From NCBI GenBank assembly GCA_028280195.1, contig JANQMH010000061.1, positions 62,001 to 126,000 on the forward strand: 64,000 nucleotides of DNA. Reading direction: 5' to 3'. The stretch comes from Exilibacterium sp. GTDB lineage: Bacteria; Pseudomonadota; Gammaproteobacteria; Pseudomonadales; Cellvibrionaceae. Position numbers and translations under genes: made by a program. Below, one piece after another: positions 42,747 through 50,336 of this stretch. The stretch's first letter is position 1, and each line of letters begins with the position of its first letter. A model generated the notes under the pieces. The model was not told the origin of the DNA. It did not search any database and worked only from the letters and a program-made list of their open reading frames with translations.

Positions 42747-44855
42747 TTAGTTGCGCAGTCTGATATTACTGAAAACACTTTGATTGTTTTGTCTGCCTCT
42801 GTCTTTATCATTGACAAGAATCAGGCGCATACTCGAGCCGGTGTAGTACCGGCCGACCGGGATCTCGAAAGACTGCGTACCGCCACTGTAGGAGAAATCC
42901 TGAATTCCCCAGTTTTGTGAACCTGCCAGTTTGAAAATCCGGTTGCTGCTGGCGAAGCCGTCGCCATCGAGGCCGATACCGTGAATTTCGCCTCGGCCAT
43001 TGGTGGCAAAGTCGAATGTCAGCACCGTGTCCGCAGTGACTTCGAATGTCTCGTTGGTGGCCCGCCAGATATTGCCGTTGAGTGTCATATTGCAGCCCGA
43101 GGCGCTGAAACTGCCGGTATTCCTGTTGGAGAAAGGCGCAACGTCTTCCAGGTCGATACAGCTGCCGGGCTGCGGTGCGCCCTCGGAAAGCAGCACATTG
43201 CTGACCGTTACTGAGTTACCGGCAACACCGTTGTCTTTGTCATTGGCGATGACAAAGCCGAAGTCGACACCGGTATAGAACTCGCCCACGGGGATGGTGA
43301 AGGTTTGCGGCGCGCCGCCACCGCTGTAGGAGAAGCCGCCGATACCCCAGTTTTGCGTGCCCGCCAGTTTGAACACCCGATTTGCGCTGGCACGGTTGTC
43401 GGCATCGAAGCCGACTCCCTGAATCTCAGCGGGACCTGTGGCGGAGAATTCGAAAGTTACCTGGGTTTCGGGGGTAATATCGTATCCCGTCTCGGTGATG
43501 CGCCAGATATTGCCGTTGAGAGTGATGGAACAGCCGTTATCAGACACGGAAAAACTACCGGTATTGGTGCCCGAGTAAGCCTCGACATTGCGCAGATCCA
43601 GAGCATTGGGTACACAGTCGGGCGCCGGCGGTGGCGGCGGTGTGTCGCCGGGAACAAGGCAGGACGCATTGGCCACAATCGGGGCGATCTGATTGAGGCT
43701 GCACTGGGAAAACTGATCGCTGCCGTTGATGGAAGGGTTCATAAGAAAATTGCCCGGCGTGCTGGCGCAGGCTGAGCCGCCCTGGTTGTCGTGGGGGGCA
43801 CCAAAGTTATGGCCGAACTCGTGGGCTGCAGTCAAGGCGCCGAGGTTGCCGCGCCCGCCGGCCTGGGTAACGCCGACGCCACTGCGGGTGCACAGTGCCC
43901 TAAGGTAAGCGATGCCGATAACATTGCCATTGAGGTTTTTACCGGAGAACAAATGCGCCAGCCCCGGGTTGCCCACCTGGCTGTTGACATAGGAACGGAA
44001 AGCATTCAGCAGGGTGGAAGGGTTGGTCGAGGTCAAAGAGCCGTTGTTGGACAGTGCAATGATGCGCTCGATACCAAGCTGTACGCCGACCTGCTCCGAA
44101 AAAATACCGTCGACGACATTCATTTGCGACAGCACCTGCCCGTTGGTATCACCGTTACTGCTGGCGACATACTGAGTGTCGGCAACTATGGCGATATTCA
44201 CCTGCAGATCTGCTGCCATGGCGATATTGCCATCGGCCGCCATGTTTTTGAGTTCGTCCACCAGGTTTTGATAGGCCTTGCTTTTGTTGTCGCCTTCAAC
44301 GCCGCAGGATGCGGTATCGGCTGTGTCGGACAGTTGGTAGATAACGGAACGAGCCGGCTCGGAGCGCAGTTGGTGCTGCAGCCAGGGGGCCATGCCGCTT
44401 TCGATATCGCGGATTTCATCGATGATGTAGAGTTCATTGCCATCGTAAATGGCGCCGTTATAGGTAGCGTTTTTACGCGTTAGGCGCACCCAGGAGTCGT
44501 CATTGCCCTCAATCTTTCCCTTGTAGAGTACTACGTCAGAGTTCACGGGCGTTTGCATATTTCGCAGCAGCGCTTTGTTCTCATGCAGGGTAAGCGAAAA
44601 TGTCTGATCGTAGGCAGAGATTTCCAGGCGCAGCTCGCGGTCACTGGCGCCGGCGGACCTGGCTGCCATCCGCTCTGTGAATTGCAGAGGCCTGGCATCC
44701 AATATCGTGATTTCACTCGCACTGAATTTGCTGTCGCCCGCTTGCGCGGCTGCCAGCGACGCTGGCTGGCTTAATAAGCCTGCCAGACCAATTGTCACAA
44801 TGTGGTGTATGACTGTACCCCGAAAATATTTGTATTTGAACATAGAGCTTCTCAT
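42747..44855 (-). CDS. Secreted M12-type zinc metalloprotease
   Basis: 702 residues, AGGAG before ATG 44855. Signal peptide, then a propeptide to about 180 and a catalytic domain with His345 in AAHEFGHNFGAPHDNQGGSA (HExxHxxGxxHD) and the methionine turn GNFLMNPSI, as in reprolysins/adamalysins. After a proline-rich linker (GDTPPPPPAP) come two similar beta-rich domains of about 135 residues each (both with NTGSFSxSxNGC/SGC, SITLNGNIWR/MTLNGNIWR, FKLAGTQNWGI/FKLAGSQNWGI), probably carbohydrate- or surface-binding. Secreted protease. Confidence 0.9.
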   Translation of the reverse strand: MRSSMFKYKYFRGTVIHHIVTIGLAGLLSQPASLAAAQAGDSKFSASEITILDARPLQFTERMAARSAGASDRELRLEISAYDQTFSLTLHENKALLRNMQTPVNSDVVLYKGKIEGNDDSWVRLTRKNATYNGAIYDGNELYIIDEIRDIESGMAPWLQHQLRSEPARSVIYQLSDTADTASCGVEGDNKSKAYQNLVDELKNMAADGNIAMAADLQVNIAIVADTQYVASSNGDTNGQVLSQMNVVDGIFSEQVGVQLGIERIIALSNNGSLTSTNPSTLLNAFRSYVNSQVGNPGLAHLFSGKNLNGNVIGIAYLRALCTRSGVGVTQAGGRGNLGALTAAHEFGHNFGAPHDNQGGSACASTPGNFLMNPSINGSDQFSQCSLNQIAPIVANASCLVPGDTPPPPPAPDCVPNALDLRNVEAYSGTNTGSFSVSDNGCSITLNGNIWRITETGYDITPETQVTFEFSATGPAEIQGVGFDADNRASANRVFKLAGTQNWGIGGFSYSGGGAPQTFTIPVGEFYTGVDFGFVIANDKDNGVAGNSVTVSNVLLSEGAPQPGSCIDLEDVAPFSNRNTGSFSASGCNMTLNGNIWRATNETFEVTADTVLTFDFATNGRGEIHGIGLDGDGFASSNRIFKLAGSQNWGIQDFSYSGGTQSFEIPVGRYYTGSSMRLILVNDKDRGRQNNQSVFSNIRLRN

Positions 44856-45222
44856 GAGAACTCCTGGTGTTTTTTTACTTAGTTTGTTGGTGTCAGTTTG
44901 TCGATGAGTGGTGTTGCCGGTGATGCGATTGTTTGATGGTCAAACAACAATTCAACTCGCGGTGAATTGAAGTGCGATAACACCGAATTTCCACAGCCGT
45001 TGCGATGAAAGTGTTCACAAAGTTTTTGCTTTGACATCCAAAGCGCTATTATTGTCGCGGATCTGTGCCTCAGTGTTTGCCGCCGGGGCACCCACAACGG
45101 TGATCGCAGTGATGAACGGTGATCGCAGTGATGATAGGAGAAAGGCCTGGCGCCCGGATTGACTGCGGGCGAAAAACAGATTTAGCTGCCGGGCGTCATG
45201 CCGCGGCTTCTCGTTGTAGAGA
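44856..45222. other. Intergenic, with hairpin
   Basis: No gene is seen in this 367-base stretch. An inverted repeat (AATTCAACTCGCGGTGAATT, about 44949-44968) and the 19-base duplication at 45096-45133 are the only structures noted. The protease promoter should lie here. Confidence 0.4.
45096..45133. repeat. Exact 19-bp tandem duplication
   Basis: AACGGTGATCGCAGTGATG occurs twice head to tail (45096-45114 and 45115-45133). It looks like recent replication slippage in non-coding DNA. Confidence 0.8.
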
Positions 45223-46146
45223 TCAGTCGCCCATTAAACCCTTCAAATGCGCCACCACACTGCGCCCCAGCGCGCTGAGGGCATAGCCACCTTCCAGGCA
45301 TGACACGATGCGGCCCTGGCAGTGCTGTTCGGCGACCTTTTTCAACTCCCTGGAAACCCAGAGATAGTCGGCTTCAGTCAGGCCGATGTGGGACATGTCG
45401 TCTTCGATATGGGCATCGAAGCCGGCGGAGATAAAAAGCATCTGCGGTTTGAAATTGTCCAGCGCCGGTAACCAGTGCTCGCTGATCTTTTGCCGGAAGA
45501 CTTCTCCCCTGGTTGTTGCCTGCAGGGGAATATTGACAATATGTTCCCGCTGGCTGTCGTGCCCGGAGTAGGGGTAGAACGGGTGTTGGAAGGTGGAGCA
45601 GAACAATACGCTGGCGTTGTCGTTGAAGATATGCTCGGTGCCGTTGCCGTGATGCACATCGAAATCGACGATGGCAACCCGGCTCAGCCCGTGCTTTTTT
45701 TGCGCGTAAGCGGCGGCAATGGCGACATTATTGAAGATACAAAACCCCATCGCCCTGTCCCGTTCCGCATGATGGCCCGGCGGCCTGACGGCACAGAAAG
45801 CTGTTTTGACCTTGTTTTCCGCCACCAGGTCGACGGCGTCGACGGCGGCACCGGCGGCATACAGGGCGGCCTCCAGTGTGTCCGGCATCATCAGTGTATC
45901 CTCGTCCAGCCAGATATGGCCCTCTGCCGGTGACTTCTCAAACAGGCTGTCTATATATACCTGGTCGTGGACCAGGTTGAGCAGGTTGGGGTCGATGGCG
46001 CTGGCGTCGATTTGCCGTACGACAAACTCCATCCCGGAGGATATCAGCTGGTCCTGGATGGCGTTGAGCCTGGCGGGTTGCTCCGGGTGTTCCGGGCCCA
46101 TATTGTGACGCAGGCAGTTTTTATGGCCGATTATGGCGATTGTCAT
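45223..46146 (-). CDS. Histone-deacetylase-family amidohydrolase
   Basis: 307 residues. The class II HDAC/acetylpolyamine amidohydrolase motifs are intact: FCAVRPPGHHAERDRAMGFC, IFNNVAIAAAYA, VAIVDFDVHHGNGTEHIF (zinc-binding Asp and His), FISAGFDAHIEDDMSHIGLT and a final CLEGGYALSALG. Substrates may be acetylated lysines, polyamines or acetoin-pathway proteins. It starts 35 bases after the CoA-transferase/GNAT gene with AGGAGGGC ahead, so both probably act on acyl groups together. Confidence 0.92.
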   Translation of the reverse strand: MTIAIIGHKNCLRHNMGPEHPEQPARLNAIQDQLISSGMEFVVRQIDASAIDPNLLNLVHDQVYIDSLFEKSPAEGHIWLDEDTLMMPDTLEAALYAAGAAVDAVDLVAENKVKTAFCAVRPPGHHAERDRAMGFCIFNNVAIAAAYAQKKHGLSRVAIVDFDVHHGNGTEHIFNDNASVLFCSTFQHPFYPYSGHDSQREHIVNIPLQATTRGEVFRQKISEHWLPALDNFKPQMLFISAGFDAHIEDDMSHIGLTEADYLWVSRELKKVAEQHCQGRIVSCLEGGYALSALGRSVVAHLKGLMGD

Positions 46147-46181
46147 CTTGCCCTCCTGTCGGATCGATTCATGCTGACAGT

Positions 46182-48014
46182 CTATTGCGTTTGCAGATCC
46201 AGTTCCAGATAGACTTCCTGAACGCTGTCGTGCGGTTTTTTTGCAAAGCCGCCTTTCTTGAAAATACTGAGCATTGGCTTATTGTCTTTTCTGACATAAG
46301 CACACATTGTGCTTATTCCACGGGAGCGGGCTATCCTGGTCATTTCACTCAGCAGTATTTTGGCCATCCCTTTGCCGCGATGGTTTTCCCGTATGACAAA
46401 AGCCGCCTCGCAGCTGTTGCTGGATTCGATCAAATAGTAACGACCGACAGCGTGTATCACCTCAGTTTGATTGCTGTTGTCGACAATGCACAATGCCAGA
46501 TCTTTTTGCTGGTTGACACTGACCAGATTACAGGATTTTTCGCGCGACATCTGCTTGGGGTGATAATTATATCTGAGCAGCAGGGTTTCCTTGGTGTGGG
46601 AATAAAAGAACTCCTGCAAACGCCTTTCGTCGGCGGGGTGCAGCGGCCTCAACTCGAACGGCTTGTCGTCAATGTCGAGCTTTTTGATCTCTATAGCGCC
46701 GAGTTCCTTGACGGAGGTGGGCATGCCCGTCTGGTAGCCGGGCACCCAAAAATGTTTGCGGACTTCAGTCAGCAGTTGCTCGCGGAAGTCGGGGTGTGCC
46801 ACTCTGATTAACTCCAGAGCCCGTTCGCGGATGCTTTTGCCCTGCAGTGATGCAATGCCAAATTCAGTGACAATATAGTGCACATGTCCTCTCGAGGTGA
46901 CCACGCCGGCCCCCTCGGTGATATAGGGAACAATGCGCGAGACGGCACCGTCCCTGGTGGTGGAGGGCAGGGCAATGACCGGCTTGCCGCCCTTGCTTAA
47001 CGCCGCGCCGCGCACGAAGTCCACCTGACCGCCGATACCGCTGTAGAACTTATAACCGATGGAGTCGGCCACCACCTGCCCAGTCAGGTCCACCTCGATG
47101 GCGCTGTTGATGGATATCATCCGCTCGTTGCGGGAGATATTGACCGGCGAGTTGACATATTCGGAGGGCAGGAATTCGATATGCGGGTTGCCGTCGACGA
47201 AATCGTAGAGCCGCTGCGTGCCGACGCAGAAGGTTGTCACGGCCTTACCGTTGTGAAAGGTTTTTTTGCGGTTGTTGATCACACCTTTTTCCATCAGATC
47301 GAGAATACCGTCGGAGATCATTTCGCTGTGAACGCCGAGGTCTTTATGGTGGGCCAGATAACTGAGCACTGCCTGGGGTATTTTGCCGATACCGATCTGC
47401 AGTGTGGCGCCGTCCTCGACCAGTATGGATACGTATTGTCCAATACGCTCGGTTACCTGATCGAGACTGGGTGGTGGCAGGGTCGGCAGTGCCTGCTCGG
47501 CCTCCATCCAGGCACTGATCTGATCCATATGAATAAAACTGTGGCCGTTGGTTCTGGGCATGCGGGGATTGATCTGCGCAATGATATGCCTGGCCGACTG
47601 TGCCGCGGCGGATACCACGTCCACAGATACCCCCATGGAACAGTAGCCGTATTTATCCGGCGGGCTGAGCATAATCAAAGCGGCATCCAGCGGTAGCTGG
47701 TTTTCCTCGAACAGCTGTGGGACTTCGGATAAAAAACAGGGCGTATAATCGGCCCTGCCCTCCGCAACGGCCTGTCTGACGGCCTCGCCGCCGATAAATA
47801 AGGTGTTGATCTTAAAAAGGTTTTTGTATTCAGCTTGAGCCCAGACATTATCCGACAGGGTCAGAATATGAACCACTTCGATATCGTTCAAATCCTGGCT
47901 GTGTGCAATCAAGTCCTCAATCAGGGCGTTGGGCACGGCTGCATTGGAGCCGATAAACAGTCGATTGCCGGACTTGATATAGGCTTTCCAGTCGATGGCA
48001 GGTTGTGCGGACAT
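46182..48014 (-). CDS. Acetyl-CoA hydrolase/CoA-transferase fused to GNAT acetyltransferase
   Basis: 610 residues from ATG 48014 (AGGAG ahead). Residues 1-430 are an acetyl-CoA hydrolase/4-hydroxybutyrate CoA-transferase (NALIEDLIAHSQDLNDIEVV, MLSPPDKYGYCSMGVSVDVV, GIGKIPQAVLSYLAHHKDLG, GIGGQVDFVRGAALSKGGKP, RGHVHYIVTEFGIASLQGKS). The probable CoA-binding glutamate is in IVTEFG. About 445-610 is a GNAT domain with the acetyl-CoA loop ENHRGKGMAKILLSEMTRIA. The fusion could feed acyl-CoA to a protein acetyltransferase and is paired with a deacetylase gene. Confidence 0.88.
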   Translation of the reverse strand: MSAQPAIDWKAYIKSGNRLFIGSNAAVPNALIEDLIAHSQDLNDIEVVHILTLSDNVWAQAEYKNLFKINTLFIGGEAVRQAVAEGRADYTPCFLSEVPQLFEENQLPLDAALIMLSPPDKYGYCSMGVSVDVVSAAAQSARHIIAQINPRMPRTNGHSFIHMDQISAWMEAEQALPTLPPPSLDQVTERIGQYVSILVEDGATLQIGIGKIPQAVLSYLAHHKDLGVHSEMISDGILDLMEKGVINNRKKTFHNGKAVTTFCVGTQRLYDFVDGNPHIEFLPSEYVNSPVNISRNERMISINSAIEVDLTGQVVADSIGYKFYSGIGGQVDFVRGAALSKGGKPVIALPSTTRDGAVSRIVPYITEGAGVVTSRGHVHYIVTEFGIASLQGKSIRERALELIRVAHPDFREQLLTEVRKHFWVPGYQTGMPTSVKELGAIEIKKLDIDDKPFELRPLHPADERRLQEFFYSHTKETLLLRYNYHPKQMSREKSCNLVSVNQQKDLALCIVDNSNQTEVIHAVGRYYLIESSNSCEAAFVIRENHRGKGMAKILLSEMTRIARSRGISTMCAYVRKDNKPMLSIFKKGGFAKKPHDSVQEVYLELDLQTQ

Positions 48015-48146
48015 AGAGACTCCTGTTATCCACAAGCAGAGAACAGACGTGAGCTTATCATGCCAAATGGCCGGCCGGATTGAGCTGAGTCTATATCAGA
48101 TATCCAAGAAACGCAGGCAATCTCGCCTCCAGATCGGCTCTCTAGT

Positions 48147-48278
48147 CCAGCAGCGCACGTCCCGGCTGTGCCGCGAGATCGCGGGAGGCCTTTTGAATAG
48201 GCGGGCTCATTGCGGCATTGCCTTTGCCGTATGTTCGACGATCATCCCGTCGGACCAGCGGATGAGGCGGTCGGCGCG
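48147..48278 (-). pseudogene. Inverted 132-bp copy of the ABC ATPase/permease junction
   Basis: The reverse complement matches 50265-50396, the 3' end of the ATPase gene plus the 5' end of the permease gene, with eight mismatches in 132 bases and no gaps (about 94% identity). The ATGA overlap of the two genes is kept, but TACTAG-like changes break the frame at the edges. It is a non-functional remnant within the 447-base gap before the exported protein gene. Confidence 0.85.
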
Positions 48279-48461
48279 GCTACTTTATGTAGATGTCCAC
48301 CGCCTATAGTCTACAGGTTTTAGCAATCGCTATATTCACAGAACAATCCGCCGGATTGGCTTACACTGCACAAAGCAGTTGCCGGTTTTTTAAAACAATA
48401 ACAACCACAAACTGCTGATTTCGGAGGACTGAAGTCATTGCGGACTACCTGGAGTAACATC

Positions 48462-49034
48462 ATGTCAAAACAAAGAAATACAGCATTAACATTTACCATA
48501 GCCTTGGCTGCAACATCCCTTACGCAGGCGGCAACGCCTTATCTGCCCGACCTCGTGACCAACGGCAATCGCTGGACCATTACCGGTTACGACGATTCCA
48601 GTACAGTTCACACCGAACTGGCTACGCAGGGTATTTGTTTTTATGCCACCGGAACCCTGGGCACACAGCAATTATATGAATGGGTATCGGATACCTTTCC
48701 CAATTGGAAAGGCAGGGCGGCACAGGAAGGCGACCAGATATTCATGCACGGAGACTTCGCGAATCTAAATATTCACGACAGTATGCAGTGGCAGATTGTC
48801 ACCAGCTCTACATTGAACCTGGGAACCGGACACTGGATTGAATGGGCCAGTGACGGCAGTTTTGGCAGCACAATCGGTTTTGCCAATGCCAAGCTGGAAC
48901 GCGTTGGCAGTTGCGAGAGAAGTACCGCCAAAGAAGCACTGGACTTTTATAAAAACATAAATTTCCCTCTCGATAAAGACGGCAACGAAATCACCACTCC
49001 AATAGGCGCACCTTTACTGATAAGAACGCCCTAA
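48462..49034 (+). CDS. Exported protein of unknown function
   Basis: 190 residues from ATG 48462, GGAG nine bases ahead; the frame is open 24 bases further upstream. Signal peptide (LTFTIALAATSLTQA-ATP). The mature chain is beta-rich and aromatic (RWTITGYDDSSTVHTELATQ, GICFYATGTLGTQQLYEWVS, DTFPNWKGRAAQEGDQIFMH, GTGHWIEWASDGSFGSTIGF) with a few cysteines. Base use is less GC-rich than the genes to its right. Not recognised. It lies between the two halves of the inverted ABC repeat. Confidence 0.6.
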   Translation: MSKQRNTALTFTIALAATSLTQAATPYLPDLVTNGNRWTITGYDDSSTVHTELATQGICFYATGTLGTQQLYEWVSDTFPNWKGRAAQEGDQIFMHGDFANLNIHDSMQWQIVTSSTLNLGTGHWIEWASDGSFGSTIGFANAKLERVGSCERSTAKEALDFYKNINFPLDKDGNEITTPIGAPLLIRTP

Positions 49035-49053
49035 AATCCTCCTGCCTGTTTTG

Positions 49054-49073
49054 CCCCCCTTTGCAAAGGGGGG
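49054..49073. repeat. 20-bp perfect palindrome
   Basis: CCCCCCTTTGCAAAGGGGGG lies 20 bases after the exported protein gene. It may act as a terminator, although no T-run follows, or be a dispersed palindromic repeat. Confidence 0.6.
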
Positions 49074-49578
49074 ATCCTTTACCAGACAACCCGCCGTTGC
49101 CAGGCCAGTCCGCTTGAGAGGCACCAAAACGGAACAGCGAAATTTCCCGCCGGTGTCCGCTGCGCACTGTTTGCCCTGCGAAGTACATCTGCAGCAGCCT
49201 CTGGACTTCGGGATTACCGAATCCGCCGGGCAAAATGCGGCAATTTTCAGTCTGCGGACCCCAATACCTTGCTGTCCCGATCCTTTCTCCCTTCTTTCCG
49301 TCAGCCCTTTTTGAATAGAGCCTTTACCGTTGAACAATCCCTTCCCCTTCCTTTGCGGTTTCCATTTCGCCCGTCCGGTTCCATTCCAGGCGTCACAATC
49401 AGTTGCTGTGGCCAGTTACGATTGACTATCGTTCCTTCACCTCTGGTCGATCAGAAACGGCATGCGGGCCCAAGAAACGAACTGGATTCATCTGCAAGCG
49501 AACCAGCCAGTGTTCACGCCCAGCGCCAAAGTTCGCCGCCAGCATGCGGCTTGTGTCCGCAGAAGTACTGGTGGTATA
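49074..49578. other. Intergenic, apparent left edge of efflux island
   Basis: No gene is seen in about 500 bases. Frames here give only short, unlikely peptides. The stretch separates host-like sequence from the ABC operon, so it may contain the island junction. Confidence 0.4.
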
Positions 49579-49602
49579 TTATAAGCGGTCAGCCGCTTAT
49601 AA
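49579..49602. promoter_or_regulatory. Palindromic operator, candidate TetR site
   Basis: TTATAAGCGG and CCGCTTATAA flank a four-base TCAG centre, a perfect 24-base inverted repeat. It lies 26 bases before the ATPase start and probably overlaps the promoter. The TetR-family gene at the end of this operon is the obvious candidate to bind it. Confidence 0.6.
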
Positions 49603-49628
49603 AAAGCCGAAAACCACGGAGGTGAGAC

Positions 49629-50336
49629 GTGTCCGATCCTGAACTGATCGAACTTCGAGATATTTCAAAGCGGTACGATCGGCCTGGCGGCCCCTCCTTT
49701 GACGCCTTGAAGGCTGTGACCTGCACCATCTCGGCAAGCGGCTTGACCGCGGTCGTGGGCCGGTCAGGAAGCGGCAAGTCCACATTGCTCCACTTGATCG
49801 CCGGTCTTGATCGTCCGAGCGCCGGGTCGGTGGCGGTGTCGGGCGTCTCTCTCGGCAGCCTGGGCGAAGATGGCCTTGCCAAGTGGCGCGGTGCCGAAGT
49901 CGGTGTCGTTTTCCAGTTTTTTCAATTGCTGCCTACCCTGACGGTTCTCGAGAATCTGCTGCTGGCGATGGATTTTGTCGGCTCGGTGCCGGCCCGGGAT
50001 CGCCGCTCTCGAGCGCTCGCACTGCTCGATCGCGTCGGCGTTGCCGACCAGGCAAACAAGCTGCCCGGTGCGCTTTCCGGCGGCCAACAGCAGCGTGCCG
50101 CCATTGCGCGGGCGCTTGCCAACGACCCGCAACTCCTCGTCGCGGACGAGCCGACCGGTAATCTGGACACGGACTCGGCCGCGACGGTCACTGACCTGCT
50201 GACGGCCCTGGCAGGCGACGGCCGTTCAGTGGTCGTTGTCACGCACGACGAGGGCTTCGCCGCACGCGCCGACCGCCTCATCCGCCTGTCCGACGGGATG
50301 ATCGTCGAAGATACGGCAAAGGCAATGTCGCAATGA
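49629..50336 (+). CDS. ABC exporter ATPase, LolD/MacB type
   Basis: 235 residues from GTG 49629, with GGAGGTGAG six bases ahead. Walker A GRSGSGKST (residues 44-52), Q-loop in VVFQFFQLLPTLTVLENLL, signature LSGGQQQRAAIARAL, Walker B LLVADEPTGNLD, and the switch His in VVVVTHDEGF. It energises the permease whose start overlaps it by four bases (ATGA). First gene of the exporter operon behind a palindromic operator. Confidence 0.93.
   Translation: MSDPELIELRDISKRYDRPGGPSFDALKAVTCTISASGLTAVVGRSGSGKSTLLHLIAGLDRPSAGSVAVSGVSLGSLGEDGLAKWRGAEVGVVFQFFQLLPTLTVLENLLLAMDFVGSVPARDRRSRALALLDRVGVADQANKLPGALSGGQQQRAAIARALANDPQLLVADEPTGNLDTDSAATVTDLLTALAGDGRSVVVVTHDEGFAARADRLIRLSDGMIVEDTAKAMSQ

Noticed and set aside
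49074..49578. Possible integrase or transposase at the left island edge
   Set aside because: All frames were checked by eye and show no catalytic motif or length expected for such a protein.
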